Assembly (NCBI GenBank): GCA_964017045.1
Contig: OZ024796.1
Location: 23,809,010 to 23,873,009 of the forward strand
Length of the DNA: 64,000 bases
Reading direction: 5' to 3'
DNA from: Omphiscola glabra
Lineage: Eukaryota > Mollusca > Gastropoda > Lymnaeidae
Both the position numbers and the translations under genes were made by a program. Shown in pieces: positions 11,745-24,600 of the stretch. The notes under the pieces were generated by a model that had not been told where the DNA came from, made no database searches, and worked only from the letters and a program-made list of their open reading frames with translations. How positions within the stretch are numbered: position 1 is the stretch's first letter; each line of letters begins with the position of its first letter.

Positions 11745-12205
11745 GTAAAGAGCAGCATGTCTATCCACGCCTTCGAAAGCTTCGTTCCTCCGCGGACACG
11801 CGTATTGTTTCTGTTCCCAGAACACACACTAAAACATATTTTGAACGATCTTTCTCTTTCTGTGCCCCCCAAACAATGGAATTCTTTTCCAATTATCATC
11901 CGCAATGTACCGACGATTCCAGCCTTCAAAACTGCCCTCAAGACCCATTATACCGACTCATTGTCACACCTCATCCCCCCCCCCCTCTTTTTTTCTAACT
12001 GATAAAAACAACGCTCGATGCTGCTGGGTGCTGTCAATGGCTAGACAGGGGTAGATAGTACTTGGGTGGGTGAGGTCCAGCTTATTCCAATTGTTGTTTT
12101 TGAATGTTTAATTTTCTGTAATTGCTTATTTTTATGTTAATTGCAGTTAACATTGCCCAGACTGGGTAACTGCGCTATATAAAACTCCTTACTAATAATA
12201 ATGTG
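11745..12205 (-). repeat. Interspersed repeat family B, inverted copy
   Basis: Read on the minus strand this matches 6175-6890: the GATCTTTCTCTTTCTGTGCC, GATGCTGCTGGGTGCTGTC and GCGCTATATAAAA blocks appear in reversed order and orientation. ORFs on both strands at 11741-12002 fall inside the repeat and are not genes. Confidence 0.6.
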
Positions 12206-12351
12206 CAAATATAACCATCACCTAAGCAGGCTCAAATTTCGCAGGGTGCGAAATGCTTTGGTGCGTATTCCCGATTATGAACCTAAAAATAGACTGCCTC
12301 TGCTCTTGTTGTTCAAAGTACCGCAAATTCCGTGACGCACTATGGTGACTG

Positions 12352-12359
12352 TGACGTCA
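12352..12359. promoter_or_regulatory. Full CRE palindrome TGACGTCA
   Basis: A perfect CREB/ATF consensus lies about 450 bp upstream of a TATA-like motif. Together they suggest that 12.3-12.9 kb is a promoter, perhaps of the gene whose first ATG is at 13765. Confidence 0.3.
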
Positions 12360-12799
12360 GTTCTTTCCCCATACATACACAGGATAATAATGTTCACAAA
12401 ACTATGAGAAAATGTGGCAATCTATGTAAAGAATCTTAAGCTTTGATTATTAACGAGTTCAAGGGCGGGTCGAAATAATGGGGGTAAGTAGAACACGTCG
12501 TTTTTTAAAAACATTTTTTTGTCTCTTTTGTTACTTTGCTACTTCGTTAAAATGAAACGTTGACTCCCCAACAGACTACCACAAAGTAACTAAGCAATGT
12601 CCACCATGTTTGATTAGCAACTCGGGCGTTCCCCCGTTTCCATTCCCAACCTGTGCACTTTAAAATGAAATCCACATTTCACTAAATTTTTCCACTTTAT
12701 TTAGTGCTTGAAAAGCTGTGCCGCGATTGCACCGTTAGCACAATCCCCAAAGCGAAGGCGAATTCCAATGCGTATCCGAACGCATCGAAATGGTTTGTT

Positions 12800-12806
12800 T
12801 ATATAA
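12800..12806 (+). promoter_or_regulatory. Candidate TATA box
   Basis: TATATAA (within GTTTATATAAGGCG) lies in a locally GC-richer segment (12640-12920) upstream of the small gene at 13.8 kb. A transcription start near 12830 and a 5'UTR exon are plausible, but no clear donor was confirmed. Confidence 0.3.
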
Positions 12807-13142
12807 GGCGACCCATTGATCAAAGATGCACATACTGTGGACACTGTGGCTGCAAGTCGGGCGTCGCCCTTCAGGTCGCAGTATAGCCATCTTGGACAGT
12901 GAAGAATTTAGTCCAGGCTGGTCGTTCAAAAAAGTCGAATGCATTCATAATAGGACATGATGATTTCGAAAAGCATTCCTTCCAACAACTGATAATAAAT
13001 ATTTAGTTAAAGAACTTTGCTGTTCACATCTCATTTTTAACAAAGAGGAAAATGATGACTCTCCATTCATAATACGTTGCCGGAAATGGAACAAAAGTTT
13101 TGGAAATTTTGAGTACTTCCTTTTTGGGGGGTTTTATCAGTT

Positions 13143-13318
13143 TATGCAATTCAGCTTGTGGCCGGTCTATAAGGGAGTTTAGATGCATGGAATTTTACAA
13201 TTATCAATTTTTAGAATGCATTTGTAGATATTCAACTTGTGACCGATCTATGGGGGAGTTTTGATGCATGGACCTTTACAATTATCAATTATTAGAATGC
13301 ATTTGTAGATAAAATATC
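13143..13318. repeat. Tandem duplication, about 85-bp unit
   Basis: Two diverged copies share GATGCATGGA, TTTACAATTATCAATT, and TAGAATGCATTTGTAGATA. Confidence 0.6.
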
Positions 13319-13764
13319 AAAATTAGATCAAAAGATTTTCTAAAACTATTCATCTCATCATCAATGCAACAGGGACTCATTTCATATTTGAATTATTTTG
13401 TTAGCCTTAAACTTTCTCTAGACTTTGAGTGTCTTAGGGGGGGGGGGGGCAATAAATTAAAACCTGTAAAGGCGACCGTCTTCAGCTTACTATAATAAAT
13501 ATATATATATATTATTTATTTATTTGTTTTGTTATCTAAGGACAATTTTTGGCTTTTATCATTTGAAACCATGCCCACATACTTAACGAGGAATTGTACG
13601 AATGCCAAATAAAATTACGAAAACGACTCAATGACCAAAAAAAAATATATCTTCTAATCCCATGATAAACAATTCTGTACCTGATTATGTCTTGATTACA
13701 GTACTCTTTCAGGTACTTTGGGATGACAATTATCACTCTTCTTTTTTTATCTCTTTTAAAGTGC

Positions 13765-15844
13765 ATGGGATCCAAAAAGAAGGCTCCAGATGCCTCAAAA
13801 GAAGCTGCCGCTGAAGCAGTAAGTGAATAAAATATGTGTATTGCATTAACTGTCAAAGAGATTAATCGCCCTGAATGAGAACTAGTGAGCCTCGGAACTT
13901 GTCATTAATACATGACTACCCATTAATAACGAAGTAACTTGTTGAAATAAATTGTATGTCCATATCAATAAAATGTCAACCACTGGGTTGCGCTCTATAA
14001 TTGTCCAACCCAGTATTTAACTGAAGTAGACGTCTTCTTTGCCTTTTCAAATCCCAATACCTTTTCATGTCCTCTGGTGCCCCGCAACCCCCCCCCCCCC
14101 CAAAAAAAAAACTCGTCTCCGATCCCTGTGGTAATACACGCAGTGAAATTTCCAGTGTTACTTGTTAACACCTGTCTTGTTAACATGTTGCGTAATGTGA
14201 AGGATTGGGTTGAAAATACGTTTTTTTGGGACAGGATTTAACTCGTCAAACTGTTGTGATTCTTTTAAACAGATTGACTCCACGTTATATCTTGAATCTT
14301 AAACTCCATCATGATTTGATACCCCAAAAGTAAGCATTATCTTACTACTAGTTGGGCAGGCAGATGCGGGGGGGGGGGGGGGGGGTATTCCGCCTCAGGT
14401 GGCACTTTTTCTTTTTCTCGAACAACGGCATTTTCGGCCAACTGCAAAGTTATTGTTTTTCTCGGTGGCACTAAGTCTAATTACGCCACTGCTTAGTACA
14501 ATATGACACACACATTATTTTGCTGCCCAAATGAGAAACTTTGAAGGCCCCCATGGGGTCACAGGCTGAGTTTGAGACCACTGATTTCATTCTCCATACC
14601 ACAGTAATACAATACTCAACACTATTATTTCATTTATTTGATAGCTACAGCGGTATATCTTGACTAAATGCCCCTCCCCCCGGGGGAAACCCTAAAATGT
14701 GCTCTTAACCCACATACTCATACCATTTAGTATTATGGCATCCTTCCGTCTTCGCGAGATGATGGAGTAGCTATGAACAGTTCATCAAATGGCTAACGAA
14801 GCCAAACCTGGAATGGTAGTCTCGCAGGGAATCTTGACCATACTCTGCTGTTCGCCAGCTGGAACGGTTATCGGCGCTGATCTCCCATTCGTTGTGTTCT
14901 ATGTTGACTTACCTCGTGGTCTTTTTGCTCTTAAATCGAAGCCGCCCAATAAGTCTTACCCTTCTGCCAACGCTCCATACAGCAGATCCCTTAGAGTACG
15001 GCCTTCCTCCATTCACCTTTCATGGCCTAACCAGCGTAGGCACCTCTTGCTTAGATAGGAGAATATGCTACCCATTTTGGCACGTTCCAAAACCACTGAG
15101 TTAGAGGCAGCATTGCCTGCCATCAAATGCGCAATATGCGACGCAGACATCTTTGATGGAAGCTGTTTAGTTTCCGCTCATGGCTGACATTTGTGGTCCA
15201 CACTTCACTGCCATATAGAAGCATACTAAGCACACATGCTTGACAGATGCTTTGTTTTGTACTTTCAGTGAGTTTAAGGTTATTCCACACGTACCATTAC
15301 GCCGCCCGGTTGGTCACCCCTATCGTCCTCTTGGTTCCGCAATAGATAACTTAAATTCTTTATTATTTGATATTTTCATATGTCTGACTAAAGTAAATAG
15401 GCCTCTCCTCCACAGGAACCAGCAGCCACGGAACCTGAAGCTGCAGCTGAAAATGAAGATGGCGGGGGAGAAGAAGGGGGTGCTGCTGAAGATGGAAAAG
15501 GTAATGGCAAATTGCAAAATTGCTGTTTCAACGTAAATTTATACCCCCTTCCCCCAAACCCACAATCGAATTAAGCTGAATATATCTCAAATTGGTTATT
15601 TGTGATATAGAGTATAATTTAAACTTAAATTTGTCTCGATTAAAAGAAAGAAAATATGTAAAGCAATTGTCGAAGCTCATTTAATCCCCCCCTGATGAAT
15701 AACAAAGATTTTTAAGATTATATAATTATTATATTATAAATATGAAGACAGCGGTATTTCACGGATGGGATAGGTCACCCAAGAACATGCCTTTGACGTT
15801 ATTAGAAATAAATTCATAATTTATAGACACCATTGACGTTAAAG

Positions 15845-15886
<42 letters not shown>

Positions 15887-16021
15887 CATATATATAGGAC
15901 TACATTATTAAAATAACCAGCACGTATCTAAAAAGAACTGCTTTTCAAGTTACTCTGCCCCCACTAATCTTTTTTTTTAAATTGTTATAATACCGCAGAA
16001 CACCACCACGATGAAGGATAA
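13765..16021 (+). CDS. Small Ala/Glu-rich protein (53 aa, 3 exons)
   Basis: Coding exons are 13765-13818, 15416-15500 and 15999-16021. The first acceptor is at 13761; donors are GCA|GTAAGT and AAAG|GTAATG; acceptors are CCACAG and CCGCAG; the frame is continuous (phase 0, then phase 1). The product starts MGSKKKAPDASKEAAAEA, continues with Glu/Ala/Gly, and ends EHHHDEG. A glycine at position 2 followed by lysines, then an acidic Ala-rich tail, is reminiscent in composition of myristoylated MARCKS/BASP1-type membrane-associated proteins. That is an analogy and not a homology claim. A poly(A) signal AATAAA follows at 16377-16382. The gene may have its own TATA promoter near 12.8 kb, or its first exon may be the 7.4-kb ORF exon. 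Confidence 0.55.
14745..15255 (-). pseudogene. LINE reverse-transcriptase 3' remnant
   Basis: Conceptual minus-strand translation gives a broken but recognisable end of a non-LTR retrotransposon polyprotein: a LLYGSEVWT-like motif, then LNSFHQRCLRRIL, then a LGHERMEEGR...LLYGALAEG segment. These are the classic motifs downstream of the reverse-transcriptase core in invertebrate LINEs. Several stops interrupt it. It lies in the intron between the first and second coding exons of the 53-aa gene and is antisense to it. Confidence 0.65.
15849..15897. repeat. (TA)n microsatellite
   Basis: About 20 TA dinucleotides in a row, with a short interruption at the right end. Confidence 0.9.
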
Positions 16022-16395
16022 GTCGCCCGTTCAAAAGTAACCTCCCCAATGTACGTCCTCATCTCCAGGTTAACATCAAAGTCTCTTAGAATCAGATCAA
16101 GAAAGCCTCACTAGAATCGCCACCCCAGCACTTCAGACCTTACAAGCCAGTCCACATCAAGACCGGAAGTTCATCATTTCTTCTACCAAGGATTCTTACA
16201 ACATAAGCTTTGTCTCATAAAACGTAAATCAACAACAACATCGTCGCGTTTGATTGGAGAACAAAAAATGGGGGGGGGGGGGGGGCCTGACATCATTTTA
16301 TAATCAGCACTTGAAAGAACATCTTCGAGCCTACGAATATTGAAAAAAAAGGAGAAAGAAAGAAGGAAATTAGACAAATAAAAAAAATTAGAACA
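16022..16395 (+). terminator. Probable 3'UTR and poly(A) signal of the 53-aa gene
   Basis: AATAAA at 16377-16382 is the first good signal after the stop codon. A poly-G run lies at about 16269-16285 within the UTR. Confidence 0.45.
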
Positions 16396-16933
16396 GTATT
16401 TTACGTTTAAAAAAGAAATATTTCAACCAAGTAGAACTGGATACTATAGATTTTATTTTAAAAACACAATGTTTTGATTGGTTACGCATGTTTTTTTCAC
16501 GTAAGGAATGATTGAAGGGTGTAAGATTTTACCATCTTTGAACGCTCAATCATTTAAATGGCTATAAACATTAAAAATTTCCGTAGTATAACCTGTTTCT
16601 GAAGCGTTGGACATTGCTTTACAATCCATTTTCAAATGTTTAACCTTTTACCTTTACAGTAATTTTTTTTTCTTAATGTTTTTTATAATATTAATATTTG
16701 GGGGGGGGGGTGCTTGACCATAGTATTAAGAACCAAATCATGCGAGTGTTTAAAAAAATATAGCGTTATGATTTCGGTAACACAAAAACAATATCTAAAA
16801 TTATTTCTCTAAATGGAGTGACAGGATGGCAGTGCGGTCTAGTGTGTCAATATGAATATGACATACAACATAGAGACCAACAAAACGGCTAAGGCACTCC
16901 CGCGTGGACTGAAACTTGGATGCTGGCCCATCT

Positions 16934-17262
16934 AAGAGATGGCAAATCTCCGCTGCATTGCCGCTACAACCCCATGGTTAGGGCTAAGAGATGGCAAATC
17001 TCCGCTGCATTGCCGCTACAACCCCATGGTTAGGGCTAAGAGATGGCAAATCTCCGCTGCATTGCCGCTACAACCCCATGGTTAGGGCTAAGAGATGGCA
17101 AATCTCCGCTGCATTGCCGCTACAACCCCATGGTTAGGGCTAAGAGATGGCAAATCTCCGCTGCCTTGCCGCTACAACCCCATGGTTAGGGCTAAGAGAT
17201 GGCAAATCTCCGCTGCCTTGCCGCTACAACCCCATGGTTAAGGCTAAGAGATGCGGCATGAC
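16934..17262. repeat. 52-bp tandem array
   Basis: About six nearly identical units begin AGAGATGGCAAATCTCCGCT and end CCATGGTTAGGGCTA. Each unit carries a small GAGAT...ATCTC hairpin. The array is followed by a G-rich tract near 17355. Confidence 0.9.
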
Positions 17263-20200
17263 GTTGACTCGTGAACATTTCCGGGTGCAGATATCATTCT
17301 GTTCTCTTGGATTTCACCAATGGCGTGGAGTGGAGAAGGAAAACAAAAAAAAAAGGGGGGGGGGGGAAGGGGGGAATCTATATCAACATTAACGTGGGAC
17401 AGTTGGAGGTAGAGGAGTCTTCAGGGGGAGAGTAAGCAGTACTTAAGGGCCCTGTAGATCTATAACAAAAATAATTGCATACTAAAAAGGAGGGTTTTGT
17501 GGTTTCTTGTAAGTTTACTCGGATCTGATTAATTTAAATAATGATATCAAACTAAAATCTAATTAATCTTCCAAAAAAATCATAAAAAACGTCTGGTAGT
17601 TGTTTTTGTACATTTAAAATTTAAATAAAATATAAAGTTTGTTAACTTTAGACTTACTTTAAAAATTAGATAATCAATACAAACAAAATTCATGCATAAT
17701 CTTTTTTTTTTTTTTTCATAATACTTTTAATAAATAGTCACTTAAATAAATATTAACAAAAATGGACACTATATGTAAACATAACATATTACATTTCAGT
17801 AAATGAATGAGATTCACAGACACAAATACATACATGTTAATATTTATTGCTTTTGTAATGTAAAAAAAAAATCATAATAACAATTAAAGTCACTAAAATG
17901 TCTTCATAAAAAGTCAAAATTTACTCAACATTTAATTTTATTTAAATAAAATGTTAATTATCTAAAACTAGATTGACTCTTTTTTTTTTTAAAACACAGA
18001 TCAAGAGAATAATCGATTCCATAATCATGGATAAATATCATGTTTAGTAAATATTTTACTATGTAGAACATACATTTTCTCATTGTTCTGTTAATATGTG
18101 AATAATAAATTTCCCAATACAATTGTCAGCTTACAACTAAGCAACTTGTAAAAACTACGTCTTCTTTAGCTTTCAGCCAAAACGTCTGATTTATGTTTTA
18201 TTTTGTTTTCCCAGCTTCCACTTCCACTCATCTTTTCTGAATATTTCTTGCAAAGACATATAACTGCCACAGCTTATTTGAACTTAAAAAATAAAAAGAC
18301 AATGTTATTTATTGTTATGCAAAAAAAAAATCGTAATTTATCTGAAAAATAAAATAATTTTGAAAAAGAGTTGCACAAATTATCTGTTCAGTTGCTGCGA
18401 CTTTATTCCTGATACAATCCACCAAATGTAGTGTACACTTTTTTTGCACCAAATTAAACACAAGGGTTTTATGAAACACAAATTATGGCTATCCACTACA
18501 AGTCATGAAAACAAGATACAAGTTGATAATGTTTATGCCCAGATGATTAATTGAAATTGAATGCAATGAGATCAATATTGCAGCAACAACCACAAAAAAA
18601 CAACAACAAAAAAACAATAATTCTATGACTAGATAAGTTTTCCAATGTTAAAGTAATACTTTTTTTTATAGAGGCTTTGCTTTGACAACTTGTGGAGACC
18701 TGTTACTTTTTCTTAAAAATTCCAAACAGCATTCTTTCGTTTTTAAGTGCGTCTATCAAAAGAAAATGTGAACATTCGTTTTTGCCCCATTCCATCAAAA
18801 CCAGCTCTAGTTTGAATTGTCCCCCTGCACATCCTACCTATTAGAAAAGCTTTTAAACCTTTCTTTTCCATGCATACCATCTGCATAATAAGCTGAAAAT
18901 ACAATAAAGAATAATAAAGATATCATGCATAGTTTCATTTTTATTATGAAAATTACACGATTATAATTAAGGATTCTGACAACAGTATTGACTATATTAC
19001 AGTCTGTCATTACTGTCGAGTAAATATTTCTCAGCCAGCCAAAAAAAAAATGTGCTTGATAATTATTTCAGATTTTAAAAATCTCTTTTTATAGTCAAAT
19101 ATTCAAATTTAAAAAAAAAACAATATAATCGTCTCCTTTTTTTTAATGGAAACCATAAGGTATCAGTATTTAATTGTATTACATTTCATGCGAAATAATT
19201 AGATAATTTTTTTTAACCTTTGGTAGGGAAAATAAGAGGTTTACAAAAGATAAATCCTGCTTACTTTATTGAACAAACTATATTGTCTTTGATTACATTT
19301 TTTCAGGGTAGATGCTTACTTTAACTTTGTTGCAGGATACAATTCACTTGATTTTTTTTTTTTTTTTTAAAGTCCACTCCAAATACACTGCATAGTAAAA
19401 ATGTTTTGACAAATGCCAATATTAATTAGGAAAGTGTATTATGCAATAACACATGAATGGTAATAGACTAGAAAGTGTTGGCGTAAACAAACAAGTTTAT
19501 TTATTTAACTTATTCTACAGTGCAACAATTGGTAGTCTATTTGAACTTCAGTATTACCTGCTGGTGTGGGAATTCATTGCGATATCAAACACTAATCAGG
19601 AAAGCTAGTAATATCACACAAACTAAACATCCTTCACTTTAATGACTATTTGATAAAAAATGCTGTTCTAAAACTAAACAAACTGGATGATACATCCCAC
19701 CCTGTTCATCTCAAGATACCTAAGATCAGCTCATTCAGGACAAATGATTTCTCTTTAAGTTAGGAGCGAAAGATATAAAAATTCTTTTGTTCCCCAGTCT
19801 CTTTACCAGCGTGCTCCCCTAGTGGTTACCAAATTAAATGTTCACTAATCAAATCATTATTATCAATAAGGGAGTTTATTGATGGCTGATTTCTATGCTA
19901 AAGAAATGCTTTAGATGTCTTGAGTTTAAATTTTTATAATTGTAAAATGTTGTCTTGATTAAAATATGTAATTATTTATATGCTGAAAATGAATATGTAT
20001 ATTGTAATAAAAATACATTCCCATTCACTTAATTCTATACAAGAATGTTATCTTATCTTAAATTTGAAAAAATTTTCTTAATATTTTCATAGTACTTTCC
20101 CAAAGAATTCAAAATTGATCCCCACCACCAATTATTCTGGATACTTTATTCCTAATTTGAGATGTTCTTAAGCACCCTAACCAGTCAGTTTGTTCAAATC

Positions 20201-21626
20201 ATTTATATCAGGGGAGTAATAACTTGAATCGAATATTAAAACACTACTTTTGTAAAAATGCTTTAAAGGCAGCACTCTCAAGTCCCACAACTGATTACGG
20301 TACATGTTTAGGCTAGGACTTATAAAGTGACCAAGAATTTGTAAAAAGAAGGCATGAAACAGAATGTTCCATAATAACATCTAGAAATGCATGGATTCAA
20401 TGTAAGGTATCTAAATAACCTCTCAAATACAATAGTAAAGCTAAAACAAATTATACAAAAATGAAAATGCTTTGAGATATCATATTTTAACAAGGAGTTG
20501 AACTTTGCACCACCTATGTAAATTACCATAACAATATCATATCAGATGTACAGTAAAAAAAAGTGTCTGAATATGTATGGCTTATGAAAATAAAATAATT
20601 ATAGCATCTTTTTCATCCTTTGTTGAACTATGAAAACAGCTCATCATATTATAAAAAACAAAATGAGACAAATTAAATACTTAAAATCATGAACACAATT
20701 GGGGTGATCCTTTAATATTTTAAATGTATATTGATTTTAACTGTAGTGTACACTTCTTGCCCTAGGATGTGTACAAGCATAGCTTTTTTAAAATAATTTT
20801 CATACTTTAAAATATTTGAATAAGCATTTAAAATTTACAACCATACTGTAAATTTTAATTGACAACAAAAGGCAAAATAAAATTGACAAAATTTAACAGT
20901 CCTTTTCTATTTATTGCAAACCTACTCATTACTTTTAAAGTGGTATATGAATTGACATGAAATTCTTTATAATGAGTCGCTGGTGAGTTTAAAACAATTC
21001 TTTTGATAATAATCATGTTAATTGTCATTATAATTTTATTTATTTATAATTCAAAACCTGCTACTCAGCCTAATCTGTTATTGTGTAGCATAGCTTGACA
21101 TTTATTTGAATTTTTTTTCCCCCCATTCTTTAATTTTAATGTCTATACTTTTTAAACTTTTGACTGCACCTTGAAATTAACTAATATCTTAAAAAATAGC
21201 AGAATAAATAGTTTCCCAAAGGAATTGATGCATTTATTGACCTGTCCCTTTTCTGTACTAACCTTGAATACTTGAATGAATATCTCTAACATAATAATAC
21301 TTTAATAAGTATTACATATTAAATACATAATGAGATTTCTTTAAACATCAAGACCAAGAAGAAATATGAAACAATAACTATGTTTACATGTTTAACCAGA
21401 ACAAATAAATATTTACACATGTCATTTAAAATGACAAAACTTTTTCTATTATCTACATTTAATTTATAAACAGTAAACAGTTATTTGGAGATGTCTCAGC
21501 TACACTATAGAAGTTTACACATTATTAATTTATATTTTGTATTTAGTTAAATCAGTTTTTAATACATGCATTGCTGCTGAAACACCTGTAACAGCCAAGT
21601 GATGCCATTATTTCATTTCCTGACAT
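17263..21626. other. Long gene-free AT-rich stretch, possible 3'UTR of the 21.6-kb gene
   Basis: No coding exon or clear repeat is visible in over 4 kb. It lies directly downstream of the minus-strand FN3-like gene. The nearest minus-strand AATAAA is at 21238-21233, so at least the 400 bp next to the stop are probably 3'UTR. Other AATAAA motifs occur further along, so a longer UTR is possible. A GA/GT simple repeat lies at 21760-21797 (in the preceding intron). Confidence 0.4.
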
Positions 21627-24600
21627 TCAAAAGCTGTAGGAGTCTTGGGTTGGGCTATATAAGGCTTGAAATGGATCATTCTGACCTTGCCTTGAAACAA
21701 AGGTAAAACAAAAAAAGAATACTTGGTAACAGTTGTAAATCCCAGGAAATATTCAGAGACAGAGAGAGAGAGAGAGAGAGAGTGTGTGTGTGTGTGAGGT
21801 AGAGTGGGGGTGGGAGTGGCTTTGGGTACCCAATAATGAAATGGGAAAACAGACCTGTTTACCCCCAAACTCTTAAAATCGTACACTATCATCACAAAAT
21901 CCTTTAATACATTATCTTAATAGTAAAAAATAAACATACAGTATATATAAAGTATACACCTAAAAATTGTATATTGTAGCCAAAATCATAAGAGTAAACA
22001 TGTCTGAGAGTATGGCCCCTTTGAAATTAACCTGTTTTGTTCACTTTGAATTTCTGATCATGCAGCCAAAACAAACAAAAAAAGCCAGATAGCCTAGATT
22101 TCATTACAATGGAAAAGAAATGATAATAAAAACATAAAACACAGTTATTTCAGGTATTAATTTTTGACTCCTGTGAAAGATAGTGTTTACCTTTAATTTC
22201 CAACCGCTATTTAACTGAATAGCTTCCGATTTATAATCACAAAACAAATAAATGATTCAAAATGACTCAACTTTCCTGAATAAGCGTTATTTTGCCACAT
22301 ACTGAGCAAAGAGGTAAATTAATTCAATTTTTTAAATAAAAATATTTTAAGCTTACCTGAATATTCTTAGAATTCTCTGTCTTCTTTGGTATTTTTTCCA
22401 CATATAAAATGCAACAACTCCACAAATAATCAGGCCCACAATGGCAAATGAAATAGCTATAGGCCACTCTATTGCATCATAACTGGAAGTACTGACATAA
22501 GAGGTAACAGCATTTTTATCAAGATCAGCAGTCTGGTTGGTAGTGAAATGCTTGGTAACACATAGTGAGCCTATTTTTAAAAAAAAAGTATTATATTAGA
22601 ATGTATTGCCTTGACCAAAACTCAGTCTATAATAACACATTTTAATTTTATTCTAAGCCTATAGCACTTCTATTTAATGGGTAGGTTTTTCATGTTTCTT
22701 TTTTGTTATACACGAACTTGTTCATGCTACCCATTGTAAGCTTTATTTAAAAATATTTTTCCTCACTTTCATTTACTTTGAAAATTCTTTAAATATTTTA
22801 GCTATCAACCTTTAAAATGCAAAGGGAACAAAATCACACTGCAGTGATAGCTGTTTACAGTTAAAAACAACAGGATTAAATTATTTACAATAACTTTTTA
22901 TGTTATTTTTTTAATTAAAGAAGGCATAAAAATTACATATTAAACCTAGCCAATTGAATGAGCCGATATTTTAAAGGTATAGAAATGATCTCACCTGAAA
23001 TAAAAGAAATTTCTTTGGTCTTAAGAGAACTGTCACACACCATAAATACTGAGTAGGTAAAGCCTTGACTCAAATTAAATAAACTGAAAGTGTGGAGATT
23101 AGGATCAGGAAATACGTCTATTATCTGTGATCCTTGCTGCCCATTAATTGTGTATGTCAGTTCACATTTTGATGAAGACAAATCAACTTCTGCATTTGTA
23201 TCTGTTGGAAACCATTGTAATGTAGCATCTCCAACACAAGCTCTGACTAGTCTCAGTTGAATTGGACCCAAAAATGGTGGAGTAGTAAAAAATACAGCAG
23301 AACCTTTGAGAACAAAAAATAATGCATAAGTATAAGACAAGAAAGGATTTTTGTTAATCACTGCTCAACTGACAAGGCCTAATAAACTTCTTAAAACTAC
23401 TACTGCTAGTAAAATATGTGAAAAGTTAAACATATAAAACATAATAGGCCTACTCATTAAATAAATTACAAGAGTCATGAGTAAATTATAGTTAAATTAA
23501 AAACAAATTATCAAATTGTATGTTATTTATTAAATATACCAGTTGCAGCTGTAATTACAAAAGGTTGGCTGAGTTGGATGCAGACCTGCCAACCTGCCAA
23601 GAAAAAAAATCTGTAGGGGTGGTGCATGCGGGGGGAAAGTGGGGCCACTGCCCCCAGTAGGCGCTGACAGGGGGGCGTTGGTTAAAGATCTGTAAACTAA
23701 TGCGGAAAGCCTTTTTAAACAAATAAAAAATATAAATTTACCTCCATTGTCTTTGAAGAGTCTAAAGAACATGATAAAATATACAGATTTATACAGTACA
23801 AGACAGAAGATCCCTTTTATTTACATGTGTACACACACAGGCTGCTAGGACTAAGAATTCAGTTTTCCTGCCTATACCTAGTGGCCTTTTGGCATTTGTT
23901 AAAAAGCTCTTTGGACAACTGGAAATTACCATTGCAACTGATTTTTAGATACAAGCGTTAAAACGATAAACTTTCATGCTTGCCCTTGTTTCATTGTAAA
24001 TTTTCTTCACAATCTTCTAGCAATCTACGAGTGTGGAAACATTTCTTTGACTCTGGCATTAAAACGATCGGAGTTGATTGGAGAAATATTTCCTTCAATA
24101 AGATAGGTGACCAATAACACTTAGAAAAGAAATTAGACTTGGATGTCGTAGATTCACTGCACTTTTAGCTGCAGTTGTAGTTGTATTAACTTTATGTTGT
24201 TGTTTTTTTATGTGTTAAAATATCTTTATTGATATCATTGTACCCACCACTTTCAATAGATTTATTGATATCATTGTACCCACCACTTTCAATAGATTTA
24301 TTTGATATCATTGTACCCACCACTTTCAATAGATTTATTGATATCATTGTACCCACCACTTTCAATAGATTTATTGATATCATTGTACCCACCACTTTCA
24401 ATAGATTTATTGATATCATTGTACCCACCACTTTCAATAGATTTATTGATATCATTGTACCCACCACTTTCAATAGATTTATTGATATCATTGTACCCAC
24501 CACTTTCAATAGATTTATTGATATCATTGTACCCACCACTTTCAATAGATTTATTGATATCATTGTACCCACCACTTTCAATAGATTTATTGATATCATT

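Noticed and set aside
14789..15104. Plus-strand ORFs in the 14.8-15.1 kb region
   Set aside because: They are antisense to the minus-strand LINE reverse-transcriptase remnant.
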